Positions 21,858 to 32,305 of a DNA stretch of 64,000 bases are shown here, piece after piece. The translations under genes and the position numbers were made by a program. The DNA is taken from positions 1 through 64,000 of the forward strand of contig SWBL01000035.1 of NCBI GenBank assembly GCA_024195585.1. Direction: 5' to 3'. The notes beneath the pieces were generated by a model, which saw nothing but the letters and a program-made list of their open reading frames with translations, had not been told where the DNA came from and searched no databases. This stretch comes from Aureobasidium sp. EXF-3400 (lineage: Eukaryota; Ascomycota; Dothideomycetes; Dothideales; Saccotheciaceae). Every line of letters begins with the position of its first letter. The stretch's first letter is position 1.

Positions 21858-22808
21858 TTACTCGGATGCCTTGGTCTCCTCAGTGGCAGCGGGTGCCTCA
21901 GCGGACTCCTTGGCCTCGGGGGCAGCATCACCCGAAGGCTCGGTCTCGGACGAGGTCCAGAGGGTCTAGTCAAAACGGTTAGTGTCTTGACGAGAAATGA
22001 TAGTTCTCAAGGAAAGCTTACGAGGTTGTCACGGAGGAGCTGCATGATGAGGGTAGAGTCCTTGTAGCTCTCCTCGCTGAGGGTGTCAAGCTCGGCAATG
22101 GCATCGTCGAAGGCAGCCTTGGCGAGGTGGCAAGCCTTGTCGGGCGAGTTCAGAATCTCGTAGTAGAAGACCGAGAAGTTCAGGGCGAGTCCGAGACGGA
22201 TGGGGTGGGTAGGGGCGAGGTCAGTCTGGGCGACCTCAGTGGCGTTCTGGTAAGCCTCGAGCGACTTGTCGGCGGAGGTCTTGCGCTTGTCACCGAGAGC
22301 GAACTCGGCGAGGTAACGGTGGTAGTCACCCTTCCTGTAGGCGCATTAGTTGTGCGACTTGACACAAGAGTGACTTGGGGATACGAACATCTTGTGGTAG
22401 AAGACCTTGGACTCGCCGCTCTGGGCAGAGGGGATGAGGTGCTTGTCAAGAACGGCAAGGATGTCCTCGCAGATCTGGGCGAGCTCGGCCTCGATCTTCT
22501 GGCGGTACTCCTTGATGAGAGTGACCTGCTGCTCGTTGCCCTTGGACTCCTCCTTTTGCTCGATGGAGGTAACGATTCTCCAGGATGCGCGGCGAGCACC
22601 GATGACGTTCTTGTAGGCGACGGAAAGGAGGTTTCTCTCCTCAACAGAGAGCTCCTGGTCGGCAGAAGCAACGTTCTTCATGTTCTCGACCATCTCTGTA
22701 CTGGAATCAGCTTTGCGCAAGCTGTAATTGATAGATCGTGGGCTTACCCTCGTAGCGCTCGGCCTGCTCGGCGAGCTTGGCCAGGTAGACAGAATCCTCG
22801 TAACCCAT
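21858..22808 (-). CDS. BMH1: 14-3-3 protein
   Basis: complement(join(21858..21965,22022..22334,22389..22695,22748..22808)), 262 aa. A phosphoserine/threonine-binding dimeric adaptor for signalling, cell cycle and metabolism. The start [27 protein letters not shown] and the signatures [20 protein letters not shown] and [18 protein letters not shown] are diagnostic. The phosphate-binding Lys, Arg, Arg and Tyr are in the expected places ([21 protein letters not shown]). The tail is acidic and alanine/glutamate-rich as in fungal members. The second intron uses the weaker donor GTTCGT but rejoins KMKGDYHRY exactly. Codon use is strongly C-ending, as for a highly expressed gene. The symbol is by analogy; paralogue identity cannot be told. 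Confidence 0.97.
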
Positions 22809-24240
22809 CTTGGATGATTTGTGATATGAAGTCTGGTGGGAAATGCTGTTAGCGTTTCTGAAGGGGATAGAAGTCATTGTCGTAGTGTGTGTAAAGTGTG
22901 GATCAAAGGTAGTGGTGAGAGTGGGGAGCAAGCGAGCCAGGGGCGGTGTGAAAGCAGATTGATTCAGAAGTCGGTAGCATGTGAAGATTTGGCGCGGGCA
23001 AACACGGTGAAAGGTCGCGAGAGATGAGAAAGCGCGAACAAGTCGTGCAAATCGATAGTGACGGCAGTCGCGACGCTGGCGAAAGCTCTGAAGGTTCGGA
23101 GGTAGGCGGGTATTGTCATGAGCGCATCGAGCGAAACAGCTCCTGGATGGCGCTCTCTTCACTTCTGATCATCCTTTTCGTCGCGATCTTGTAGGTAGCA
23201 GCTGTTGAAAGAGCTTGCAATGCGCAGTGTCGTTGTTTCTCGGTGTGTTTGCCCAGCCACGCGTCCATCAAGCACTCTGACAGCAGGGGTGATGCGTGTT
23301 CGCACGAATTCTGGCTCGACTTGTTTGTGCAGGGTTCGAACGATAGGGGTTCTTACCTTTTGGGGAAGCGAAAAGGTGTAGAAAGGACGAAGTTTTTGGC
23401 GGAAAGAGGTGAAGTGGTGCTGTTTGTGTGGAGGGAACAAGTCGAGGGGGGCACTTGTGATGGGCGAAGTTGGGGATGAGCGGTTGTCAACCACCCGACA
23501 TGATGTAGCCAATCACCGCTCGACAACTAGAACTTTCCACCTCTGTCAAGGCGCCATCCCGCACAGAACCAGACACGTCTTTGTTCTCCGTCGGGCTTCA
23601 ATTGACGCCGACTATCCTGATTTAGATCTTGTTCTCTACTTGATTGCTATCCTATGAACATCTGCCAGCTTGACCGTATCATTACACGCGTCGAGACGAC
23701 CTCAAACGAGCTGCAGATTATTGAGACACGTCGGTGAAGATCGACATGCAAAGCGCGCATTCTGTTTACATCCGATTCGACTTCTACCGAGACGCCAGAC
23801 CCCTGGTTCAGGAGCATTTGCTTTGGAAGCAGATGAATCATGCCAAGGATATCTTATGCTCTTCATTCAATATTGATTCCAATCTTGCGGTGCGGTGATA
23901 ATGGTCACGAGATGGGCTTTGTTCCGTAGCTAGCCGTTGAGATCCACTTCTAGACCTGTCATGCGTCGTACATTCTGCCAGCAGAGCTCAGCATTCAACC
24001 AAGTGCATAGCCACGAAGGGATTTTGAAAAGATAGCAAATGCGTATGTATTTCTGTACTCGATACAATACCGTGTTCCCTGCATGGTGCCTTTCCCCTGA
24101 ACCTTCCCTTATCAGTGCCAAAGCGCAAATTGATAGCTGATCAACACCATTAAACCAGTCACCCAAAATATATACATGCTCGAAGAGAAATATCCATCGT
24201 CAATCATAGCTCAATCTGAATCAAGAGCAAAGCTCACCAA
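22809..24240. other. 14-3-3 promoter and leader, kelch gene 3' flank
   Basis: The region 22809-23500 is the presumed 5' leader and promoter of the 14-3-3 gene. The rest flanks the kelch-BTB gene, which reads in the same direction. Short frames (for example 23670-23876 + and 23930-24166 -) show no family resemblance and are not called. Confidence 0.4.
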
Positions 24241-26456
24241 CTAATTAACCTCCATGCCCTCTTCCTCTTCTTCATCAGCAAGCTCTTCCATGAGACCGTT
24301 CTCGGAGTTCATTCTCCTCTTTCTGCCTTCGGGCCAGTTGCTGAGAGTACTGAGTCTTGCACCTCCAAGTGCTCCAACAGCCTCGAGCTCGTCTCCACCG
24401 ACTACACGTCCTTCAGCATCTACTTCCTCGCAGAGCTCAAGCATAGCAGCACGCGACAGTCGTCGGAATCCTTCGGTACGCACCACACGTCCCCAGTGTG
24501 TCATGCAGAAGCTGGCTGCACGACGCTTGAGCCAAGTTTCTTGAGCGACACTCGCGCAGTCAAAGATAAGAGCAGCGTGCTGAATGTCGAGCTCGCGAAC
24601 CAATCTTGCGACACATAGATGATGTAGGCGTGGCATGTCATAGATGTTGCTCATGACAAGCATGCCTGCCACATCTTCAAGACTGGGAGATGGAGATGCA
24701 GAGTTTGCGATGGACGAAGGCGCGATAGAGTCTGTGTAGAGGTAGTAAAGGAAGGCGCGCACAGCAGCATATGGCTCAGGAATGTGCATCTTCTTTGTAT
24801 GGAACTCGGACATTTGAGCGCTGTAGAGGCGAGCAAAATGAGGCCAGCGTGCTGAGAGGATGAAGCGGTGGACGTGAATGGGTTGAGAGGCGTTGGAAGG
24901 CTTTTCGTGAGACCTCACGCTATCCCCGTCATAGTCCTGGTCATAGTCATCGTCCGGGTTGGCGGTAATCATGAAATCGGCACCAGAGCCCTGCTCAGGA
25001 GGAACGTCGAACGTACGAGCCAGATCGGCGCCAATAGCGGAGAGGTGCGAAGAAATTCGGTTGTCAGAAGTCGGTGTCTGTTGGATAGACCTTGACTCTA
25101 AGGTGAGCTTGTTACCGAGAAGGCCGAGCTTTCTGAGGTCGAGGTGAAGAACGTCACTGAGATACTCCTCAGCATCGGGTGCGTTTCTGGGAAGTGAGTT
25201 GGGACATCCAAGCAGCCAGGCATGTGTGCCATCTGAATCAAGACAGCAGTAATGCCAACGGTAATTTGGATTGAAAATGTCCTTTCCGTCAGCTAGCTTT
25301 TGCCAGCGCAAAGAGTCCAGGTCGAATGCTGACAGGCTGGTCTCTGATGCAGACATGAGTGTCGCTGGGGTGACAAAGTCGAGCAAGCATGCGGAAGAGA
25401 AGACATGGAAATGGTATCCTACATTTTGTACAGGGAGGTTGGGGTTTGAGATGAAACGGAGAGAAGAAATGGAGCCTGGCGCGATGGGTGGGTTACGTTG
25501 GACCATGAAGCCTGGATTTACCTGGACACTGCTTGAGTTTGCAGCATAGGCGCCGGTCGCGCCTGCCTGTGGGGTGGTCGAGGTCGGAGAGTACATAGAG
25601 GACCTGGACATGTCGTCGGCGGGGTTTGCGCCTTCGAAAGCAGGAATGCCTTTGAGATCGAGCCACCAGATGTCGCTCGTACGCTCCATGTCTTCGGTCA
25701 TACCTCCCGACACCCAGAGTCTGTCGCGCCAGATCCATGTTGAATGGTCGTATCTGGGCACAAACTTCCAAGGTCGCGACCATGTCCAGGTTTTGAGATC
25801 AAGATAGCAAATGTCATCTAGCACAGCATTATCATGGCCAGTCATGCCACCACTGACGAAGAGCTTGTCTTGATGGATGACGGCTGAGTGTCTGGCTCTT
25901 CCGCGTGGAGGAATGCCTTGGACTTCAGGCGAGGTCCAATGGGCCGTCTTGAGATCGAATATTATGACGTCGGCAAGGTGAGAGCGGTGTTCGTTCTCTC
26001 CACCAAATACAAGGAGCTTCTCGTTCTGCCAGAGACAAGCAGTGTGACCTATGTCAGGCATCAGTACAAGCAAGGGGCGTTGGTCGAGGTGTCTAGCTTA
26101 CCCATGCGTACGCCAGGAATGTCACCATAGTTGTCGACCAGACTCCATTGCTTGGCCTGCAGATCCAGTCTGAGCACATGGTTGTAGACTTCATCGGTAT
26201 ATTGGTCAAAGCCGCCGAAAGCGTAGATCTGATCGTTGCCAACATAGGTGACGGAAGCATTCACGAGACATGCAGGCCTTTGGCCCACGGTGGTCATGAT
26301 GGTAGGCATGTAGGTATCGTGGGTGCGCCGACGCGACGAGTAAGTACGGCTCGATCTGGGAGAGGTGGACATGACATAGGTGTTGGTAGAGCCGGTAGAC
26401 AGACGCGATGATGGCGGCAGAGATGCAGCCGAGAGATTTGAATGTGATGAAGCCAT
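24241..26456 (-). CDS. Kelch-repeat BTB-domain protein
   Basis: complement(join(24241..26048,26102..26456)), 720 aa. The N-terminal half has kelch blades: YVGNDQIYAFGGFDQYTDEVYN, LLVFGGENEH, LFVSGGMTGHD and LWVSGGMTED, each with the double glycine followed by a conserved W or Y. The C-terminal half has a BTB fold (IHVHRFILSARWPHFARLYS, MHIPEPYAAVRAFLYYLYTDSI, MLVMSNIYDMPRLHHLC) with a BACK-like region, and an acidic tail. The order kelch then BTB resembles LZTR1 and fission-yeast Ral2, which act with Ras and CUL3, so a Ras-pathway or ubiquitin-adaptor role is possible. The 53-bp intron rejoins RMGHTACLW. The gene is divergent from CDC20 across about 620 bp. Confidence 0.85.
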
Positions 26457-27080
26457 ATCGTCGCCAACTATCTCGTTCTCGTTACTCGCCCTTGACTACT
26501 GCGACAATGTCGCGCGCGCTTCTTCTGTGACCGGCACAAAGAGTTATGTCTCGAGAGCAGGACTATGCACAGCACAGTGACTGTCCGATGGCAATGAGAC
26601 GGGCCAGACGCGGATCCTCTTCAGAAAGGTGATGGTGAACAGACGGCAATAAATTTAGTCTATCGTCGTCGCTGTCCCAACCAGCAAACTCGGCGTCGTC
26701 GGGCGTCTCGTCTTTAACACCGGCCGTCTCTCGGTGACGACGCCCAGCCTGAGCGGTTGCTGTGCCAACTTTGTTTGCACTTGTAAGCAGACAGCCATAA
26801 AGGGCACCACTCCCTCGACCATTCTCTGTACCTCCTCACCTCACAATCCAAACTCAAAAACAGCATTCCAAGTTACCCAAAGGCTTCCTAAGAAGCGCCT
26901 CTTATCATCCTCCTACCTCCCTACCATCCACGGCGACTGCAAGATATCTGCAACCATACTAACAGAGCTCTTCATTGAGACATCTGTACGCTGCCTTCTC
27001 CACCCCTTGGCATATATTCCTTATCTAACGGCTTCTACAGACAGCATTACTTCCACATTAACACACATACTGCCGCAGAT
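26457..27080. promoter_or_regulatory. Divergent promoter, kelch-BTB / CDC20
   Basis: A 624-bp region between two divergent start codons. The CDC20 side (26800-27080) is pyrimidine-rich. No specific operator was recognised. Confidence 0.5.
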
Positions 27081-28883
27081 ATGGCAAGCCCTTCGGTTAT
27101 GACGCCCATCAAGCGTCGTGATGGCCTCTTCTCGACCCGTTTCGCTGGTGGTCGCGCTCCCTTGACCCCTTCCCCCCAGACTCCCAAGCAGCGTAACGTT
27201 GTCTTTGACAAAGACGAGTCTATCCACCGCGGCAACCTCTTCCCCCGCTTCTCGCGCTCCATCTCAAAGACCAACGTCCGTGACTCGCCAAAGTCCAACA
27301 TTGCCAGACATGTCACTCACAACTCCCCTCGCCGTCTCGAGCTCGGCGTCAGCGACTGGAACTTGACCGGAACTGGCCCTTCAGCTTCGACCAAGGCTAC
27401 TCCTTCAAGAACTCGCAACCTCAAGACGGTCAAGACCGGCAAGACCAAGATCAGCTACACCTCGGCCGACCGCTTCATCCCCAGCCGCACCAACTCGGAT
27501 GCCATCACCAACTCTGGAGTTAACAAGATCGAGAAGAAGGAGCACTCTCGCTCAAAGTCTTCGGCCGAATCTGTTCTCGCCGGTGCTGCCTCTGCTTCTT
27601 CTGCTTTCGACCTTGGCAGACGTTCGACTCACGATGATGAGATTGATGCTGCCCTTGGCCTCGACGGCCTGAACCTTGACGATGACGAGGACGAGAAGAC
27701 CCACAACAAGCCCTCTCCTAAGACTGCCGCCTACCAGGACGAGATTGCCAAGGCATGCGACATCTCGCTCGGCCAGAGAATCCTCGCCTTCAAGCCTGCT
27801 GCTCCCGAGTCTTCCAGACCCATTGACCTGCGCTCGCAGTACAACCGTCCCCTCAAGCCCACTGCCGCTGCCACTCAGTTCCGTCGCCGTGTCGCAACCG
27901 CCCCCGAGCGTGTGCTTGATGCACCTGGTCTCGTTGATGATTACTACCTCAACCTCCTTGACTGGTCCTCTGGCAACCAGGTCGCCATTGGTCTTGAGCG
28001 TTCCGTCTACGTTTGGTCCGCTGAGTCTGGCGAGGTCAACTCTCTCTTTGAGTGCCCTGCTGACACCTACGTCTCGTCTGTTAAGTGGAGCCAGGACGGC
28101 GCTTACGTCGCTGCCGGTCTCGGTACGGGTGAAGTCCAGATCTGGGACGTTGAGGAGGGCTCCAAGCTCCGCAGCATGTTCGGCCATGACACCCGCGTTG
28201 GTGTCATGGGCTGGAACAAGCACCTCCTTTCCACCGGTGCCCGCTCCGGTCTCGTCTACAACCACGATGTCCGCATCGCCCAGCACAAGGTTGCCGAGCT
28301 CGTCTCGCACACTGGTGAGGTTTGCGGTCTTGAGTGGCGCCCCGATGGTGCTCAGTTGGCCACTGGTGGCAACGACAACCTCGTCAGCATCTGGGATGCC
28401 CGTTCCCTCAACGCACCCAAGTTCCAGAAGACCAACCACAAGGCTGCCGTCAAGGCTCTTGCCTGGTGCCCTTGGCAATCCAACCTCCTCGCTACTGGTG
28501 GCGGTTCTCACGATCGTATGATCCACTTCTGGAACACCACCTCTGGTGCTCGCACCAACAGCATCGACACTGGCAGCCAGGTCACTTCTCTCAAGTGGAG
28601 CACCTCTTACAAGGAGCTCGTCAGCTGCTCCGGCTTCCCTGACAACTCTCTGAGCATCTGGTCTTACCCTACTCTTGTCAAGAACGTTGAGATCCCTGCC
28701 CACGAATCTCGTGTCCTTCACTCTTGCCTGTCTCCCGACGGTCAGATGCTCGCAACTGCCGCTGCCGACGAGTCCCTCAAGTTCTGGAAGGTCTTCGAGA
28801 AGAAGGCTGGTGCCTCTTCCGCTGGCGCATCCGGTGCTGCCTCTGCCAAGGCATCCCTCACCAAGACCACCACCATCAGATAA
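27081..28883 (+). CDS. CDC20: CDC20/Fizzy, APC/C activator
   Basis: Intronless, 600 aa. Substrate receptor of the anaphase-promoting complex in mitosis and target of the spindle checkpoint. The C-box reads DRFIPSR at about residue 130, RRVATAPERVLDAPGLVDDYYLNLLDW opens the WD40 propeller (the ERVLDAPG form points to Cdc20 rather than Cdh1), seven WD repeats follow, and the protein ends in Ile-Arg, the IR tail that docks on the APC/C. The N terminus holds several Ser/Thr-Pro sites (TPSPQTPK) for CDK control. No KEN box is obvious. Codon use is strongly biased to C-ending codons. The start MASPSVMTPIKRRDG matches the usual N terminus of fungal relatives. Confidence 0.92.
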   Translation: MASPSVMTPIKRRDGLFSTRFAGGRAPLTPSPQTPKQRNVVFDKDESIHRGNLFPRFSRSISKTNVRDSPKSNIARHVTHNSPRRLELGVSDWNLTGTGPSASTKATPSRTRNLKTVKTGKTKISYTSADRFIPSRTNSDAITNSGVNKIEKKEHSRSKSSAESVLAGAASASSAFDLGRRSTHDDEIDAALGLDGLNLDDDEDEKTHNKPSPKTAAYQDEIAKACDISLGQRILAFKPAAPESSRPIDLRSQYNRPLKPTAAATQFRRRVATAPERVLDAPGLVDDYYLNLLDWSSGNQVAIGLERSVYVWSAESGEVNSLFECPADTYVSSVKWSQDGAYVAAGLGTGEVQIWDVEEGSKLRSMFGHDTRVGVMGWNKHLLSTGARSGLVYNHDVRIAQHKVAELVSHTGEVCGLEWRPDGAQLATGGNDNLVSIWDARSLNAPKFQKTNHKAAVKALAWCPWQSNLLATGGGSHDRMIHFWNTTSGARTNSIDTGSQVTSLKWSTSYKELVSCSGFPDNSLSIWSYPTLVKNVEIPAHESRVLHSCLSPDGQMLATAAADESLKFWKVFEKKAGASSAGASGAASAKASLTKTTTIR

Positions 28884-29459
28884 GCTGATCGGCGTGTTGA
28901 GTCTGACAAAAGCATGACCTTCCTCCTCTTTTTTTCTATCACTGTTGGAACAAAAGGTCAGAGTAAGTTTTGGACATGGCTTGAGTTTGCATGCTCCTCA
29001 GGTCTACTATTTTCGTATCAAAGGCATGGACAAAGACGACTGGAATGTATTTTGGAGTTTGGGATTGGTGTTGTCAAAGTTATGTTTACTTTCATAGGAG
29101 TCGACCGTTTGGCGATTCATGTTCTAATTGATTGACACGAGGTCTACTATCATGTTCAACTTGGCTTGCCGCTTCTTGGTGCTTGTAGTGTGGAATTCTG
29201 ATGCATACGAGATGATGTCGAAAGAGTGATGGCGGACTGGCGGAAACAAAAGATGGTATGGAAGGGCAGAAGAAGAGTCTCCAGGATCTTGGCAGAGCGA
29301 TGAATGATGCACGATGATGCAGGCTGGGGATTGCTCCATTTCTCCGCCGTGCCCGCGTTTTGCAAGAGACTGCGACCAGCGAAAAGACGATTAACCGGAG
29401 CGGCCCTCCCTGTACGCACCATGTCGTGAGTTCGTCGCCTCGCGCATTGGCATGCAACT
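28884..29459. other. CDC20 3' flank and PP2C promoter
   Basis: Between two plus-strand genes. It contains a T-rich stretch just after CDC20. No other gene is supported. Confidence 0.4.
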
Positions 29460-30998
29460 ATGAGACCATGTTCATTCCCGACACGGTCATGGCGACGCTG
29501 CTTCCACGACTACTTTGTCACTCACCTGCCGCAATCCTCGTTGCACCCGGACTCGAACCACAAGCTCCCGCGCGATGTCGCCGCCCCTCACGACAAGCCA
29601 TCCGGTAGACAGCCCGCTGCCCTTTCGCCCATAAGACGCGATACCACGGTCGTGAGAATCCCTCTCAAGTCGGCAAAACACCACTATGGAGCCACTTGCT
29701 TGCGAGGAGGCCGTCCGCACAACGAAGATACCCATCAAGCCGGCACTATCGAGATACCCGCCTTTGCCAAACGCCAACCCGTCAGCTTGACGCGTGCGAA
29801 CAAGCAGTTGCAAGAGAATGGCGCTGCTAGCGAAAGCGGCGACCCTCAGGTCTTTTACTTTGGAGTCTTTGACGGTCATGGCGGTGCTCAATGCTCAGAG
29901 TTCTTGAGAGATCGACTGCATACCTATCTAGAAGAATCAGCCAGCAAATTCCACATGGAGAGCAGTCTGCAAGACCCGAAAGAGAGCGATGATGGACACA
30001 AGCAGCTTCTCGATCTGCAGCGCACTTTGGTCAATTCTTGGAAAGACACGGTGGGCGGCTACTTTCGACGTTTCCGTCCTGAATACTTTAGCATCTTCAA
30101 GCCGACATCGAGCACTGACGAGCAACCCACTGCCGTCAACTCCATCCACGCTACCTTGATGTATGCATTTCTACATGCCGATATGGACTTCACAGCCGCT
30201 CAGGCATCAAAGCACACACCCTCTCTACCCTCCTCCACCGACGACCCAGTCTTGAGCGACCGCCCCCTCAACGACAACGACGTCCTCTCTTCTCCCGCGA
30301 GACCCGCCTCCCAAAACTTCTCCAATGTCCTCAAGCGACCCATAGGCGGCCACACACGCTTCCAAGGTGGCTCCACAGCCTCAATAGCGCTAATCTCCAC
30401 CCCAACACCCACACCCTTCTGGAACCCTGCCTCTCCAGCCACAATAGTAACCGCCCACTGCGGCGACACAAGAATCCTTCTCTGCCGCGTCAGCGACGGC
30501 AAAGCAGTACCACTAACCACAAACCATCACCCCTCCACTCCCGTGGAAGCAACCCGCCTCCGCCGTTTCGCAGCAACCTTCGTAACCGACTCCTTCGGCG
30601 AAGAACGCATCCTCGGTCTCGCAAACACCCGCTCCTTCGGCGACATATCCTCCAAACGCATCGGTGTCTCCGCCGAGCCAGAAATCCGCCTTACCCACAT
30701 GGATCCCTCTGAATACTCTTTCCTCGTGCTGATCTCCGACGGCGTAACTGCATCACTCGAAGATCAAGAGATTGTGGATATAGTCAAAGAGGCCAAAACT
30801 CCTGAATCTGCATCTAAAGAGCTGGCCACTTTTGCGACTGAAGTTGCAGGGATAAGATCTGATAATGCTACTGCTATTGTGGTGAGGTTGGGGGGTTGGG
30901 AGAGGAGGGTTGAGGGTGGTGGGGGTAGTATTGGGACGAAGGAGGTGAGGGAGTGGAAGAAAGTTCAGGCTGAGGATCCGAGGGCTAGTAGGCAGTAG
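29460..30998 (+). CDS. PP2C-type protein phosphatase, probably mitochondrial (Ptc6-like)
   Basis: Single exon, 512 aa. A metal-dependent Ser/Thr phosphatase. The PP2C motifs occur in order: RGGRPHNEDTHQAG, FYFGVFDGHGGAQCSEFLRDRL (metal Asp and Gly), TRFQGGSTASIALI, VTAHCGDTRILLCR, LGLANTRSFGD, FLVLISDGVTASLEDQEIV and IRSDNATAIVVRL (last metal Asp). The first ~40 residues are basic and hydroxylated with few acids (MRPCSFPTRSWRRCFHDYF), consistent with import into mitochondria as for yeast Ptc6/Aup1. Insertions around residues 170-290 lengthen it relative to the core domain. The first ATG of the frame was chosen. Ptc5 or Ptc7 identity cannot be excluded. Confidence 0.85.
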   Translation: MRPCSFPTRSWRRCFHDYFVTHLPQSSLHPDSNHKLPRDVAAPHDKPSGRQPAALSPIRRDTTVVRIPLKSAKHHYGATCLRGGRPHNEDTHQAGTIEIPAFAKRQPVSLTRANKQLQENGAASESGDPQVFYFGVFDGHGGAQCSEFLRDRLHTYLEESASKFHMESSLQDPKESDDGHKQLLDLQRTLVNSWKDTVGGYFRRFRPEYFSIFKPTSSTDEQPTAVNSIHATLMYAFLHADMDFTAAQASKHTPSLPSSTDDPVLSDRPLNDNDVLSSPARPASQNFSNVLKRPIGGHTRFQGGSTASIALISTPTPTPFWNPASPATIVTAHCGDTRILLCRVSDGKAVPLTTNHHPSTPVEATRLRRFAATFVTDSFGEERILGLANTRSFGDISSKRIGVSAEPEIRLTHMDPSEYSFLVLISDGVTASLEDQEIVDIVKEAKTPESASKELATFATEVAGIRSDNATAIVVRLGGWERRVEGGGGSIGTKEVREWKKVQAEDPRASRQ

Positions 30999-31947
30999 AG
31001 AGCCTCTCTCTATTTCTCTCCTCTCCTTCCTTCTTCCCACTTCTTCGTCACGGCTTTATACATACACCATCATCTTTCTTACACCGCGGCGTTTTTGGGG
31101 TCTAGGCATTCATATTCATGGTTTCACAGTAGGGATACTTATATCCTCTCATCTACTTTGGCATTGTTTCTTTCTTTTCATAGTCAGACCGTATAGCGAG
31201 CGCATGGCAGACTTTTGCCAATCATTCTACATCACTACATGATTGTCTTGGTTTCCTTGTCTTTCTGCTCGTTTGTAAAATGGGGCCCAGGGAGAGACAC
31301 AGAGAGAGAACAATCGGGTTCTTGATTTGCAGATGGTACCTATCTTGCTCTCTGACGGGCATTGTGTTTAGCTCATGAGAGCATGGTTTTTTTTGGCTAT
31401 ATTGTTTACCTCGCCTTGATCAGCTGCCTGGCTTTTCCTCCGTATTGCTATTTTCTTCATCTTGAATAATTTGCATATTGGGTTTCGACACGGTTCAATC
31501 GAAGCCTGTGTGTCTCCTGTGTCTTGGTGAGACAGCAAGAGTCGAGGAAGTTTCAATCTACTCATGCACAGCATTGCACAGTCACATTCATTTAGAAAAG
31601 AGAACGATTTGTTTGTAACAAAAGTTTTGCTTTGGGGGTATCGTGAAAATTTCCGAGGGGTGGATTTGGGTTCTAGGTGCTAGCTCGTCAAACATGCTCA
31701 ACACTCCCCTCGGTAGAGTGTGATCAAAAAAAAGTCTAGTCCTCCCTTACATGATGGTGCGTATACATGAAGTCTTTCATTAGACGGGGGGTACGTGATG
31801 GGTGATGATGATGTTGAATGGGAAGTGTGATAGGTGTGGGTATGGTGTCATGGGTCGGGTGTATTTGGGGGTGTAGGATGATGCGTAGGACCTGCAATCT
31901 CATTCGGTAATGCGCCGCGCATTTGGTGCAGCCTTTTTCGAAGCTTC
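30999..31947. other. Convergent intergenic region
   Basis: The 3' flank of the PP2C gene, leading to the frame downstream of KAP95. AT-rich with several T runs. No gene, tRNA or repeat recognised. Confidence 0.4.
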
Positions 31948-32268
31948 TCAATCTTCCTCCTCCTCGCTCTTCTGCAACCTAAACGTGGCCCCTATTCTGC
32001 TGTGCAGTTGTTTGAAGTGTTGCGCTTGTGTCCGCTTCGTATGAAGTGCGGGCTGGAGCTCGTGAGGAGTGAGTTGGACTGTCGATGCTCTTCTTGTCGT
32101 CATGGCGACGAGTTCAGATAAGAGGTGCTGATGTCGACGACGCTTCTGTGTACGCTCAAGGGTAGTCCATCCGAGCAGAGGTGTGTCTAGACTCTTTCGA
32201 TTCTTCTGCCATATGGTGGATCCTGCTAGGACATCTGAACGTTGGCAGCAGCGGCTACGAAGACTCAT
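31948..32268 (-). CDS. 106-codon frame: separate small gene or alternative KAP95 tail
   Basis: An open frame with its own ATG at 32268 and stop at 31948, starting 37 bp after the KAP95 stop on the same strand. The product is basic in the middle (ERTQKRRRHQHL) and ends EEEED. A donor GTAAGT at 32313, a CTAAC branch sequence near 32270 and an acceptor TTCAG ending at 32235 would splice KAP95 into this frame at its Asp-12, adding 95 residues. Either reading is possible; no family is recognised. Transcript data would decide. Confidence 0.35.
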   Translation of the reverse strand: MSLRSRCCQRSDVLAGSTIWQKNRKSLDTPLLGWTTLERTQKRRRHQHLLSELVAMTTRRASTVQLTPHELQPALHTKRTQAQHFKQLHSRIGATFRLQKSEEEED

Positions 32269-32305
32269 GGTTAGCAGCTATTTTGGACGGGGACGCTTGA
32301 AGTGA

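Noticed and set aside
27552..28721. 389-codon frame on the minus strand
   Set aside because: It is fully antisense to CDC20, whose C-ending codon bias removes stops from the opposite strand; the product has no recognisable family.
4163..28883. Functional cell-cycle gene cluster (cyclin, DBF4, 14-3-3, CDC20)
   Set aside because: The genes are spread over 25 kb with unrelated genes between and no shared promoters; the grouping is probably chance.
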